Source: Mangrovimonas yunxiaonensis
GTDB lineage: Bacteria; Bacteroidota; Bacteroidia; Flavobacteriales; Flavobacteriaceae
Length of the DNA stretch: 64,000 bases
Direction: 5' to 3'
Assembly (NCBI RefSeq): GCF_000733475.1
Contig: NZ_JPFK01000003.1
Span: 248,001-312,000, forward strand
Shown piece after piece: positions 8,787 through 16,796 of this stretch. A program made the translations under genes and the position numbers. Position 1 is the stretch's first letter; each line of letters opens with the position of its first letter. The notes beneath the pieces are model-generated. The model ran no database searches, was not told where the DNA came from, and was given only the letters and a program-made list of their open reading frames with translations.

Positions 8787-10247
8787 ATGCTCAAACAACA
8801 CTTACAGTTTAAGTTATCGCAAAAATTGTCGCCGCAACAAATTCAGTTAATGAAACTGATCCAATTGCCTACGCAAGCTTTTGAGCAACGTTTAAAACAA
8901 GAATTGGAAGAAAATCCTGCTCTGGAAAGCGGCAAAGAACAAGCCCAAGATGAGTTTGATGATGTGTTTGAAAACCAAGAGGACGATTATTCCGATAGCG
9001 AAGAAATTAATGCCGAAGACATTAACGTAGACGACTATTTAAGCGACGACGAAATACCCGACTACAGAACGCAGTCTAATAATTACAGTAGCGACGACGA
9101 AGATAAAAATGTCCCGTATGCGGCTGGCATATCGTTTACGCAACATTTAATAAACCAGTTAAACACCTTTAGGCTGACCGATGAAGAACGGGAAATTGCC
9201 GAATTCTTGGTAGGCAGTATTGATGAAGGTGGCTACATACGCAGAGCTTTAAGCGATATTGTAGACGACTTAGCCTTTACCCAAAACATCTATACCGACG
9301 AGGCTACCGTAGAAAAAGTCCTAAAAAAAGTACATCAGCTAGATCCTGCCGGCACCGGTGCTAGAGATTTACAAGAGTGTTTAAGCATCCAGCTTCACCG
9401 AAAGGAAAAAACAAAATCTATTGCGCTAGCACTAGCCATTATTGACGGAGCTTTTGAGCAATTCACAAAAAAGCATTATAAAAAGCTGCTTCAGAAGTTC
9501 GATATTACAGAAGAAGAACTTAAAGGAGCCATACACGAAATTGAACGCCTAAACCCCAAGCCAGGAGGATCTTACGCGGGTAACAACCGTTTAATAGAGC
9601 ACATTGTCCCCGATTTTGCCATAAAAATTACTGATGGCGAATTAGAGCTTACCCTAAACGGCCGGAATGCACCCGAGCTTCATGTCTCTGGCGAGTACAA
9701 CAATATGCTTAAAGGCTACAAGGAATCGAAGGACAAATCGAAATCGCAGAAAGATGCGGTCATGTTTATTAAACAAAAACTAGATGCCGCAAAATGGTTT
9801 ATCGAAGCCATTAAGCAACGCCAACAAACCCTTTTTGTTACCATGAGTGCCATTATGCACTACCAAAAAGACTACTTTTTAACTGGAGACGAGCGCAATT
9901 TAAAACCCATGATCTTAAAAGACATTGCCGATGAAATAGACATGGACGTTTCTACAGTGTCGCGTGTGGCCAACAGCAAGTATGTCGATACCCCTTATGG
10001 TACCAAGCTAATAAAAGAGTTCTTTTCGGAGGCCATGAAAAATGACCAAGGCGAGGATGTTTCTACCAGAGAGATTAAGAAAATTTTAGAGACAGTCATC
10101 GATAAAGAGAACAAAAAGAAACCGCATACCGATGATGCGCTTGCCAAAATACTAAAGGAAAAAGGCTACCCCATAGCTAGACGAACAGTGGCTAAATACC
10201 GCGAGCAATTAGACATTCCTGTAGCCAGGTTGCGTAAAAAAATATGA
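8787..10247 (+). CDS. rpoN: RNA polymerase sigma-54 factor
   Basis: Length 486 aa. Region I is glutamine-rich (QHLQFKLSQKLSPQQIQLMKLIQLP), region II is acidic (residues ~50-110), and the core-binding region follows. The C-terminal DNA-binding region holds a helix-turn-helix (DIADEIDMDVSTVSRVANSKYV) and the RpoN box ARRTVAKYREQ near residue 470. Sigma-54 needs AAA+ enhancer-binding activators, none of which is encoded in this window. The stop codon overlaps the next start by ATGA, so the downstream membrane gene is translationally coupled. Full length, no anomaly. Confidence 0.97.
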   Translation: MLKQHLQFKLSQKLSPQQIQLMKLIQLPTQAFEQRLKQELEENPALESGKEQAQDEFDDVFENQEDDYSDSEEINAEDINVDDYLSDDEIPDYRTQSNNYSSDDEDKNVPYAAGISFTQHLINQLNTFRLTDEEREIAEFLVGSIDEGGYIRRALSDIVDDLAFTQNIYTDEATVEKVLKKVHQLDPAGTGARDLQECLSIQLHRKEKTKSIALALAIIDGAFEQFTKKHYKKLLQKFDITEEELKGAIHEIERLNPKPGGSYAGNNRLIEHIVPDFAIKITDGELELTLNGRNAPELHVSGEYNNMLKGYKESKDKSKSQKDAVMFIKQKLDAAKWFIEAIKQRQQTLFVTMSAIMHYQKDYFLTGDERNLKPMILKDIADEIDMDVSTVSRVANSKYVDTPYGTKLIKEFFSEAMKNDQGEDVSTREIKKILETVIDKENKKKPHTDDALAKILKEKGYPIARRTVAKYREQLDIPVARLRKKI

Positions 10248-10852
10248 CACACCATATTTTAAAGAGCATATCGTTTATTTTCCATCCGGTAATCATGCCT
10301 CTATTGGGAGTGCTTTTTTATTTTTCGAAGACCAGAAGGTTTATCCCAAACGAAATTATCTATGCCAAGCTGGTTTCAATTAGTATTTTAACCGTGTTTT
10401 TACCCATACTGTTCTACTTCCTGCTTAAAACCTTGCGAAGGGTAGAAACCGTCTATTTAAAAACGTCTAAAGAACGCATTACCCCGCTACTTTTAAATGG
10501 TGTTGTTGTGTTACTAATTATTAATCGGGTGCTGCCGTTCTCTGAGATTGTCGAGCTGTATTATTTTTTTGTGGGCATACTCGTCTCAACCATTACTTGC
10601 TTACTTTTAGCCCTGTTTAATTTTAAGGCCAGCCTTCACATGGTGGGGCTTTCTGGTATAGGCATGTTTTTTCTTGCCTTAAGCCTTCATTTTAGCATAA
10701 ACATAAATGGCACTTTGGCCTTGTTGGCTATTGTTTTTGGTGCTGTAGCAACTTCAAGACTGCACCTAAAGGCCCATAACTACAACGAACTTATTATTGG
10801 GGCACTTGTTGGTTTTATGCCGCAATTGCTTCTTTTAAAATATTGGTTATAA
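10244..10852 (+). CDS. Integral membrane protein with degenerate PAP2-like motifs
   Basis: Length 202 aa with about five to six TM helices. The ATG overlaps the rpoN stop (ATGA), which argues for coupled expression. Segments recall the three PAP2 phosphatase motifs: KTSKERITP (motif 1-like), KASLH (in place of PSGH), and SRLHLKAHNYNE, which fits the SR-x5-H pattern of motif 3. The conserved PSG and the final aspartate are not present, so catalysis by the usual mechanism is uncertain. A lipid phosphatase-like or sensor role is possible. The last 6 nt overlap the convergent PorT-like gene on the minus strand. Confidence 0.5.
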   Translation: MTHHILKSISFIFHPVIMPLLGVLFYFSKTRRFIPNEIIYAKLVSISILTVFLPILFYFLLKTLRRVETVYLKTSKERITPLLLNGVVVLLIINRVLPFSEIVELYYFFVGILVSTITCLLLALFNFKASLHMVGLSGIGMFFLALSLHFSININGTLALLAIVFGAVATSRLHLKAHNYNELIIGALVGFMPQLLLLKYWL

Positions 10853-11557
10853 GATGTAGAAAATTAGCCCTGCTCGTACTTCGTTAATGGCTATTTGCTC
10901 ATCGTTTACGTAAGCTTGGTCGTTAAACATGGGGTTTAGGGCATAATAAATATGAAAATTCCAGGTGTTATAACCAAAGCTAAGGGTTAGACCGTATTGA
11001 AACTTATTTAGCTGCTCTAGGTTTCGGGTTTTTATGCTTCCTAAGCTCCCTTCATACTTGGCCACATTATAAAAAGAATAGCCTAATTTTACCCCTGTAT
11101 AAATGCGCCAAAACTTGTACGATTCGGCTGTTGATGTGCGCCATCTAAATTCCAGCGGCAGTTCTACCAAATAATTGATGAGTCTGTTTTTGGAGTGTGT
11201 GATGTCAGATTCGCTTAAATTAAGATACTCGTACTTCCCGCTTTCTGTTTTGGCAATAAGCAAGTTGTGGTTAAAGGCATTTCTGGCAAGCCCTAACCCT
11301 AGGCCTAAGGCCACATTTCGGCGTTTGTTTATGGGCATGTCCTTAATACCTCCTAAATGAAACCCACTGGAGAAGCCCGTTTGTGAAACATTATTGGGCT
11401 TTTGAGCCATAAGGTTATAGGTCACTGCAAAATAAAACTGGTCTTCTTTATAACGCTTATCTAAAGTTGCAATTGAATCTTGCAAGGGCTGCTCTTGGGA
11501 GGCTCCCTTGGTTATGGCAAACAAACAAAAAAAGGCTAGGCAAATAAACTTCATCAT
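10847..11557 (-). CDS. PorT-family outer-membrane beta-barrel protein
   Basis: Length 236 aa with an N-terminal signal peptide (MMKFICLAFFCLFAITKGASQ) and about eight amphipathic strands, e.g. NVALGLGLGLARNAF, LINYLVELPLEFRWRTS, WRIYTGVKLGYSFYNVAKY and FQYGLTLSFGYNTWNF. This is the layout of PorT-like 8-stranded barrels of Bacteroidota. PorT itself supports type IX secretion, but this family has many paralogues, so a T9SS role here is inference. It lies downstream of exbD on the same strand with a hairpin between (11584-11619), and it converges on the rpoN-linked membrane gene. Confidence 0.7.
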   Translation of the reverse strand: MMKFICLAFFCLFAITKGASQEQPLQDSIATLDKRYKEDQFYFAVTYNLMAQKPNNVSQTGFSSGFHLGGIKDMPINKRRNVALGLGLGLARNAFNHNLLIAKTESGKYEYLNLSESDITHSKNRLINYLVELPLEFRWRTSTAESYKFWRIYTGVKLGYSFYNVAKYEGSLGSIKTRNLEQLNKFQYGLTLSFGYNTWNFHIYYALNPMFNDQAYVNDEQIAINEVRAGLIFYIL

Positions 11558-11583
11558 GGGTTATGCAAATACTGTAATATACT

Positions 11584-11619
11584 AATAAAGGCGTTAAGAT
11601 TACTCAAAACGCCTTTATT
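11584..11619 (-). terminator. Hairpin between exbD and the PorT-like gene
   Basis: AATAAAGGCGTT (11584-11595) and AACGCCTTTATT (11608-11619) form a perfect 12-bp stem with a 12-nt loop. On the minus strand the T's after the stem are few (CCTTTATTAG), so it may terminate only partly. Confidence 0.65.
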
Positions 11620-11645
11620 ATAAAATTAAGTGACTTATAAATAAA

Positions 11646-12131
11646 CTAGTTTTTTAGTCCAGCTAAAGCGTCGCCTTTTCTGGTTGTGTAGTTTATTTTT
11701 AGAGCATTAACTTTTCTTAGCTCTTGTTTTATGTCGGTTACAATACCCATACTGGCATCGCTATCTACTTTTAAAGAGGTGGTTAAAAAAGGCACCAACT
11801 CTTCTCTTTTAGATGCCCGTTCTGCTTGTATAAAGGCAGCGATATCGTCAACATCGGCAAACTTATCGTTTAATTGTATTCTTGCCTCTGTACCAAATTT
11901 ACTTTGGTAATTGCTGCTTGGTTTACCTACATAAATGTACATTACCAGGTCTTTTTTATCTAATTTTTCAACTTGGTCTGCGGCAGGTAAACTGTTTTGC
12001 ACCTTCAGGGTGTTTTGTCTCATTACTGTTGCCACCATAAAGAAGAACAATAGCATGAATACAATATCTGGTAAGGATGCTGTAGAAATCGCAGGTAAAT
12101 CTCCCGACTTTTTCTTTTTAAATTTAGACAT
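11646..12131 (-). CDS. exbD: ExbD/TolR-family biopolymer transport protein (shorter copy)
   Basis: Length 161 aa with a single N-terminal TM helix (PDIVFMLLFFFMVATVM). It contains the membrane aspartate D22 expected to carry protons between ExbB/ExbD subunits. The periplasmic part (residues ~45-161) includes a charged region (EARIQLNDKFADVDDIAAFIQ) and SMGIVTDIKQELRKVNALKINY, typical of ExbD/TolR. It is the last gene of a four-gene minus-strand set (exbB, a 150-aa membrane protein, a 211-aa ExbD, this copy), 15 nt after the second ExbD. It probably energises TonB-dependent receptors such as those at 31.3 and 53.2 kb. Confidence 0.9.
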   Translation of the reverse strand: MSKFKKKKSGDLPAISTASLPDIVFMLLFFFMVATVMRQNTLKVQNSLPAADQVEKLDKKDLVMYIYVGKPSSNYQSKFGTEARIQLNDKFADVDDIAAFIQAERASKREELVPFLTTSLKVDSDASMGIVTDIKQELRKVNALKINYTTRKGDALAGLKN

Positions 12132-12146
12132 ATCTTGGTATGTTAT

Positions 12147-12782
12147 CTAATTAGACTTAGGCTCTGCCTCTGAGAATTTTTGAGGGATTAAGAGTTTTAT
12201 TTTCTCTAGTTTCTCTTTCAAATCTTCCTTAAGTTTCGAATCTGTTCGAGGGTCGTTGTACTTTCTCTCGGCCTCAACAAAACTCATTTGTAAATTAGGA
12301 AAATCTCTTTCAAATTCTCTGTTTCTTAATTGGTTGTATGCTGCAATAATTTCGTTCTGAACGGCAATATAAGTATCGTACTTAGTTGCTCTATCACTTT
12401 GTAATGACACAACTGCTTTTTGGAAATTATCGGATGATTTTGGGTTTTTCTTCCCTTTGCATCGCTTACAAGCATCTTCACCAGTACCGCCACCATTATC
12501 TAGAAATTTAACTGCTTCGGCTCTTAAATCCTTAATATTTAAAAGCTTTTCTTCTCCACCTGTTTTCACAAACAATTCGTTGTTTCTGTTTACGTTAAGC
12601 TGGAAAATGTTTTTCTGTTTAATGATAACGTCTTGTTCTTGGTTTTCCTCTATTGGAGGTAGTTTTCTGCTCAATCCAGAATCTGTCTCAATAGTTGTGG
12701 TTACCAAGAAGAAAATTAATAATAAGAAAGCAATGTCAGCCATTGAGCCTGCATTAACTTCTGGTGCTGATCTTTTTGCCAT
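12147..12782 (-). CDS. exbD: ExbD/TolR-family protein with a Cys-containing insertion
   Basis: Length 211 aa, about 50 longer than its partner. The TM helix (MADIAFLLLIFFLVTTTI) holds the proton-relay aspartate D16. After the conserved periplasmic start (NIFQLNVNRNNELFVKTGGEEK) a glycine-rich stretch leads to EDACKRCKGKK, which places two cysteines (C105, C108) in a CxxC arrangement. The C-terminal part is a charged helical extension (NDPRTDSKLKEDLKEKLEKIK). The CxxC could form a periplasmic disulphide or bind metal; this is inference. It lies between the 150-aa membrane protein and the shorter ExbD, with 14-15 nt gaps. Confidence 0.88.
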   Translation of the reverse strand: MAKRSAPEVNAGSMADIAFLLLIFFLVTTTIETDSGLSRKLPPIEENQEQDVIIKQKNIFQLNVNRNNELFVKTGGEEKLLNIKDLRAEAVKFLDNGGGTGEDACKRCKGKKNPKSSDNFQKAVVSLQSDRATKYDTYIAVQNEIIAAYNQLRNREFERDFPNLQMSFVEAERKYNDPRTDSKLKEDLKEKLEKIKLLIPQKFSEAEPKSN

Positions 12783-12796
12783 AATTAATTGTTATC

Positions 12797-13249
12797 TTAT
12801 CTGTTAATCATTTTTTTAACTCCTGAGTACAACATGGCACCACCTGCTATAAATACTAAGAAGTAGAACATATAAAGTCCTGCTCCAACAAGTTTCGAGC
12901 CGCCCTCAGAAAGTACTTCTCCGTCGCGCAATGGGGTTTCTACACCTTCGGCAAAGGCAAAATAGCACACAAGCGCTAATAAAACGAAAGCGCCTACGCC
13001 TATAAGTGCATTTTTAAGCGACTTTGGATTTGTGAATAGGTTTTTTAATACAAAAATTAACACAAAACCAATTACCAAGGCCATAATAATGTAAGCAACA
13101 TAGGCAATAGGATCGATAATAGCTGTATCTCCCATTAAGGCATCTGCTTTAATGGTATCGTCTCCAGTTGCAATAATGCGAACTAGGAAAACAATACCAG
13201 CAACGCCCAATACGGCAGCTAATATTTTAAATAGTTTATGTAAATTCAT
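12797..13249 (-). CDS. Four-helix membrane protein of the ExbBD operon, function unknown
   Basis: Length 150 aa with hydrophobic segments at about residues 8-25, 48-68, 82-102 and 125-143, ending in GVKKMINR. It has no recognised catalytic motif. It sits between exbB (22 nt) and the longer exbD (14 nt), with all genes tightly packed. A structural or assembly role in the ExbB-ExbD motor is the natural reading, but this rests on context only. The ATG at 13249 is supported by an N-terminal start typical of a membrane protein (MNLHKLFKILAAVLG). Confidence 0.7.
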   Translation of the reverse strand: MNLHKLFKILAAVLGVAGIVFLVRIIATGDDTIKADALMGDTAIIDPIAYVAYIIMALVIGFVLIFVLKNLFTNPKSLKNALIGVGAFVLLALVCYFAFAEGVETPLRDGEVLSEGGSKLVGAGLYMFYFLVFIAGGAMLYSGVKKMINR

Positions 13250-13271
13250 AACGTGTTTTTAATTAAAATTA

Positions 13272-14048
13272 TTACTTCTTATTTCTAATTAACAAGTCCA
13301 TTAAAGTAATCGAAGCATCTTCCATATCGTTAACGATACTGTCGATTTTAGCAATAATGTAGTTGTAGAAAATTTGAAGTATAATTGCAACGATAAGACC
13401 AAATACCGTTGTTAAAAGGGCTACTTTAATACCCCCTGCTACAAGCGATGGTTGCATATCTCCGGCAGCTTGAATTTTATCGAAGGCTTGAATCATACCA
13501 ATTACCGTACCCATGAATCCTAACATTGGCGCCAAGGCGATAAATAATGAAATCCAAGACACGTTTTTCTCTAATTGTCCCATTTGAACGCCACCATAGG
13601 CAACAACGGCTTTTTCTGCAGCCTCGATACCCTCGTCTGTTCTGTCCAATCCTTGGTAAAAGATTGATGCTACAGGACCTTTTGTGTTACGACAAACTTC
13701 TTTAGCAGCTTCTACACCACCAGACTGTAAAGCGTCTTCAACCTCTTTTGTTAATTTTTTAGTATTTGTAGTTGAAAGGTTTAAAAAGATAATTCTCTCA
13801 ATAGCGATGGCTAAACCAAGAATTAAACATAATAATACAATCCCCATAAATACTGGACCACCTTCTATAAAGCGCTTTTTAAGTTCTTGGTGAAATCCTG
13901 CTGATTCTTCGACAGCTGCAGTATCTTCGGCGGCATCGTCTTGAATTGTTGCTGCAACGGCATTAGCAGTAGTTGCGTAAGTAGTTGCATTAGCTGTTCC
14001 CATTACCATAAAACATAAAATGGCAAGGATAGAAAATAATCTTTTCAT
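13272..14048 (-). CDS. exbB: ExbB/TolQ/MotA-family proton channel protein
   Basis: Length 258 aa. A cleavable-looking N-terminal segment (MKRLFSILAILCFMVMGTANA) and a spacer precede the first conserved TM helix (FMGIVLLCLILGLAIAIERI). The family core is LEKNVSWISLFIALAPMLGFMGTVIGMIQAF, where the APxLGxxGTVxGM motif lines the ion path. A second TM pair (GIKVALLTTVFGLIVAIILQI) follows. ExbB pentamers surround ExbD helices and use proton-motive force to drive TonB. This is the first gene of the operon, and a TATCTTTA box lies upstream on the minus strand, close to the -7 consensus. Confidence 0.92.
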   Translation of the reverse strand: MKRLFSILAILCFMVMGTANATTYATTANAVAATIQDDAAEDTAAVEESAGFHQELKKRFIEGGPVFMGIVLLCLILGLAIAIERIIFLNLSTTNTKKLTKEVEDALQSGGVEAAKEVCRNTKGPVASIFYQGLDRTDEGIEAAEKAVVAYGGVQMGQLEKNVSWISLFIALAPMLGFMGTVIGMIQAFDKIQAAGDMQPSLVAGGIKVALLTTVFGLIVAIILQIFYNYIIAKIDSIVNDMEDASITLMDLLIRNKK

Positions 14049-14124
14049 TGTTCTTGTTCTTAATTTTATTAGTTAAAAGTGTTTAAAGATATAAAAAAAA
14101 TGTGATTATAAAACAAAATAACAG

Positions 14125-14212
14125 CAGAGAGGAAGGGATTCGAACCCTCGATACGCTTTTGGCGTATACACACTTTCCAGGCGTGCGCCTTCGACCACTC
14201 GGCCACCTCTCT
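14125..14212 (-). tRNA. tRNA-Ser(GGA)
   Basis: Read on the minus strand, the acceptor arm AGAGAGG pairs with CCTCTCT, followed by discriminator G; CCA is not encoded. The D-arm reads GGCCGAGTGG, and the anticodon loop CTGGAAA gives anticodon GGA. A long variable arm (GTATACGCC/GCGTATC region) marks a class II serine tRNA. The T-arm is GGGTTCGAATCCC. It reads UCC and UCU codons. It lies between exbB and ansA, and reading frames that cross it are not genes. Confidence 0.96.
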
Positions 14213-14292
14213 GTATTTGTTGTATCGTTTTACAATACCAATAGGCAAATAACAAAAAAACTTTTGAAAGGTGAAAATTTTGACGGTTAATT

Positions 14293-15321
14293 TTATGTCA
14301 TTTCCCCTCTTAATGATGTTTCGAAGATCGTTTTGAAGGTTTTTGAGGATATTTTCTCTCCTAACATGTACATTAATTTTGTTACTGCGGCCTCGGTAGT
14401 TATGTCTTTTCCCGAAATGACGCCCAACTGCTTTAATAGCGAACTGGTCTCGTAGCTCCCCATACTTACACTCCCTCCAGAACATTGGGTAACATTTATA
14501 ATCTGTGCCCCTCTAGCTATTGCGGCCTTTATAAGGTCGATAAACCAGGCTTCTGTCGTGGCATTTCCTGCACCATAGGTCTCTAGAATTATTCCTTTTA
14601 CCGTAGCATTGTGCATTAGGCACTCCAAAACAGCTTTCGAGATGCCCGGAAACAACTTTATTAGCGCGATATTGGTATTAAACTGTTTATGGACCACCAG
14701 TTTTTTTCGGGCATTAGGCCTAAACAAATCTTCGTAGTTTACGTTTAAATGCACCCCAGACTCTGCTAAGTGCGGGTAATTTAACGACTCGAACGCTTCA
14801 AAATGCTCGGCGTTTATTTTGGTTGTTCTATTGCCTCTATACAATTTGTATTCAAAATACAGCCCCACTTCCTTAATTACAGGCCGGCCGTTTTTTTGTA
14901 AAGAAGCCATTTGTATGGATGTAATTAGATTTTCCTTAGCATCTGTTCGCAAATCGCCAATGGGTAGTTGCGACCCAGTTAAAATAACGGGCTTTGCTAG
15001 GTTTTCTAACATAAAGCTCAAGGCCGATGCGGTATAACTCATGGTATCGCTACCGTGAAGCACAACAAAACCGTCGTAAATATGATAGTTTGTTTCTATT
15101 ATTTCGGCCATTTGCACCCAATAATCCGGATTCATGTTAGATGAATCTATAGGATCATCAAACGAAATAGTGGAAATGTTGCAACTTATCAGCTTCAATT
15201 CGGGGATGCGTTTCAGCAAATTATCAAAATTAAAGGCTTTTAAGGCACCTGTGTTGGGGTTTTTAACCATACCTATGGTTCCACCCGTGTAAATTAGCAA
15301 TATGTTTGGTTGGTTATCCAT
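14293..15321 (-). CDS. ansA: Type I L-asparaginase
   Basis: Length 342 aa. It hydrolyses asparagine to aspartate and ammonia in the cytoplasm. The first catalytic signature is LLIYTGGTIGM near residues 8-18, with the nucleophilic threonine in TGGTIG. The second is FVVLHGSDTMSYTASALSFM, with the Thr-Asp-Lys triad completed by DAKENL. There is no signal peptide, in keeping with the cytoplasmic type I enzyme. It is the second gene of a tatD-ansA unit, with only 3 nt between the tatD stop and this ATG. The tRNA-Ser gene lies downstream. Confidence 0.94.
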   Translation of the reverse strand: MDNQPNILLIYTGGTIGMVKNPNTGALKAFNFDNLLKRIPELKLISCNISTISFDDPIDSSNMNPDYWVQMAEIIETNYHIYDGFVVLHGSDTMSYTASALSFMLENLAKPVILTGSQLPIGDLRTDAKENLITSIQMASLQKNGRPVIKEVGLYFEYKLYRGNRTTKINAEHFEAFESLNYPHLAESGVHLNVNYEDLFRPNARKKLVVHKQFNTNIALIKLFPGISKAVLECLMHNATVKGIILETYGAGNATTEAWFIDLIKAAIARGAQIINVTQCSGGSVSMGSYETSSLLKQLGVISGKDITTEAAVTKLMYMLGEKISSKTFKTIFETSLRGEMT

Positions 15322-15324
15322 AAG

Positions 15325-16092
15325 CTAAATTTTAAAAATATCTTTAGAATTTTGCGTGGTAATTTCAGCAATGGTCTCTACAGGGCAGTCGTACAGTTCG
15401 GCCAATCTCTCCAGAATCTTTACCACATAGGCGCTCTCGTTGCGCTTGCCTCGGTATGGTTTTGGGGCCAAGTAAGGCGAATCTGTCTCTAGAACAATGT
15501 GCTTTAAATCGATTTGGTTGATAAACTGGTCGATTTTCCCATTTTTAAAGGTTACAACACCGCCAATACCCAATTTCATGTTAAACGACAGGGCGCGTTT
15601 GGCTTGTTCTAGGGTGCCAGTAAAACAATGGAAAATCCCAAAAAGCTGGTCGTCTTTTTCGGTTTCCAAGACTTCAAAAATTTCATCAAAAGCATCGCGG
15701 CAATGAATTACTATGGGCAAATGGTATTGTTTGGCCAGCTTAATCTGATATTTAAAAGCGTCCTTTTGAATGTTTAAAGTTGAAGTATCCCAATACAAAT
15801 CTATCCCTATCTCGCCTACAGCACAAAATTTACGCGCCGCCAACTGCGCCGTTACATGAGCCAGTTCTTCTTTGTAATTTTCCTTTACCGAGGTTGGGTG
15901 CAGCCCAGCCATTAAATGCACATGCTCTGGAAAGTCGCTTTCCAACGCCAACATGGCGGCAGTATAGGTCGAGTCGATAGCGGGAACAAAAAACCTTTTA
16001 ACTCCCAAATCTAACGCACGCTGCATCATGTCTGCCCTATCCTCATTAAACGCTTCACTGTATAAATGTGTGTGTGTATCGGTAATTATCAT
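15325..16092 (-). CDS. tatD: TatD-family metal-dependent hydrolase / DNase
   Basis: Length 255 aa, TIM-barrel amidohydrolase relative. Metal-binding motifs are ITDTHTHLY at the N-terminus, GEIGIDLYWD, LPIVIHCRDAFDE, FGIFHCFTG and LETDSPYLAP, in family order. TatD proteins are 3'-5' exonucleases/DNases linked to DNA repair. The start ATG (16092) lies only 4 nt after a -7 box (16097-16104, minus strand), so the mRNA may be leaderless. ansA follows after 3 nt, which implies co-transcription. Confidence 0.92.
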   Translation of the reverse strand: MIITDTHTHLYSEAFNEDRADMMQRALDLGVKRFFVPAIDSTYTAAMLALESDFPEHVHLMAGLHPTSVKENYKEELAHVTAQLAARKFCAVGEIGIDLYWDTSTLNIQKDAFKYQIKLAKQYHLPIVIHCRDAFDEIFEVLETEKDDQLFGIFHCFTGTLEQAKRALSFNMKLGIGGVVTFKNGKIDQFINQIDLKHIVLETDSPYLAPKPYRGKRNESAYVVKILERLAELYDCPVETIAEITTQNSKDIFKI

Positions 16093-16096
16093 AAGA

Positions 16097-16104
16097 CAAA
16101 AATA
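16097..16104 (-). promoter_or_regulatory. -7 promoter box of tatD-ansA
   Basis: On the minus strand TATTTTTG matches TAnnTTTG, and four bases later comes the tatD ATG. A -33 element is not obvious. The spacing suggests transcription starts at or next to the start codon. Confidence 0.55.
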
Positions 16105-16278
16105 TAAAAGTCCGCAGCAATACCTGTTTTTTTACAGACTATTTACACCGTAGAATAATCTTACAAAAAAGAACAGGCAATGCACCAAAACAACAGCTTC
16201 CTTTAATTTATTGGCATATTTCAACTTTAATCTTCTTCAAGCGTTGTATTTTTACAATTACAAACAACGTTAGGATAC

Positions 16279-16734
16279 ATGAAATTGCAGGAACATATAC
16301 AATTAAAAGAATTTTTACTTGAAAGAGGCTATGTTAGAAAAAAATTACACCTCACAAAAACCAATCATTTTGAAATTAGAGCCTCTATAAACGGAGTTAA
16401 AGGATCTTTTATCTTGGATACTGGCGCTTCCAGCTCTTGTTTGGATTTTGAGAGCATAAACAGATTTAAGCTTAAGGCTAAAGACTCTGAAGTAAAAGCT
16501 GCGGGTGCCGGAGCTATAGATATGACAACCCAAATAGCACCAAAAAACAAAGTTAAAATAGGCAAATGGAAAAAAGACAAAGTAGCTTTAATCCTATTTA
16601 GCTTATCCCATGTAAATACGGCCTTGGTAAACCACAATGCAAAACCTGTTGACGGTATTATAGGCGCCGATATTTTAAAAAAGGCCAAGGCTATTATAGA
16701 CTACGACAAGAAATATCTTTATTTAAAGCTTTAG
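16279..16734 (+). CDS. Retropepsin-like aspartic protease
   Basis: Length 151 aa, a single-lobe aspartic protease that should act as a dimer. The active-site loop is FILDTGASSSCL, with catalytic D47 in DTGAS. The second hallmark, GIIGADILKKAKAIIDY near residues 132-148, matches the conserved hydrophobic-Gly-(A/N)-D-(I/L)-L block of the clan AA family. There is no signal peptide or TM segment, so a cytoplasmic location is likely. It is not retroviral; such proteins are common chromosomal genes in Bacteroidota. It is followed after 62 nt by the response regulator, which may or may not share a transcript. Confidence 0.85.
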   Translation: MKLQEHIQLKEFLLERGYVRKKLHLTKTNHFEIRASINGVKGSFILDTGASSSCLDFESINRFKLKAKDSEVKAAGAGAIDMTTQIAPKNKVKIGKWKKDKVALILFSLSHVNTALVNHNAKPVDGIIGADILKKAKAIIDYDKKYLYLKL

Positions 16735-16796
16735 TTTTTGGCTTGTTTTTGTTAAAAAACCCTTATTTTTAAAAAGCCAACTCCTACTAACTAACA

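Noticed and set aside
14102-14290. Plus-strand frame containing EEGIRTLDTLLAY
   Set aside because: It is the antisense of tRNA-Ser; this string is a well-known artefact of translated tRNA-Ser genes.
14069-14485. Minus-strand reading frame of 138 codons across the tRNA-Ser gene
   Set aside because: It runs through the tRNA and overlaps the end of ansA in another frame; no domain or signal. The tRNA explains the region.
16279-16734. Retroelement-derived protease
   Set aside because: The DTGAS protease stands alone; no reverse transcriptase, integrase or repeats flank it. Such proteases are ordinary chromosomal genes.
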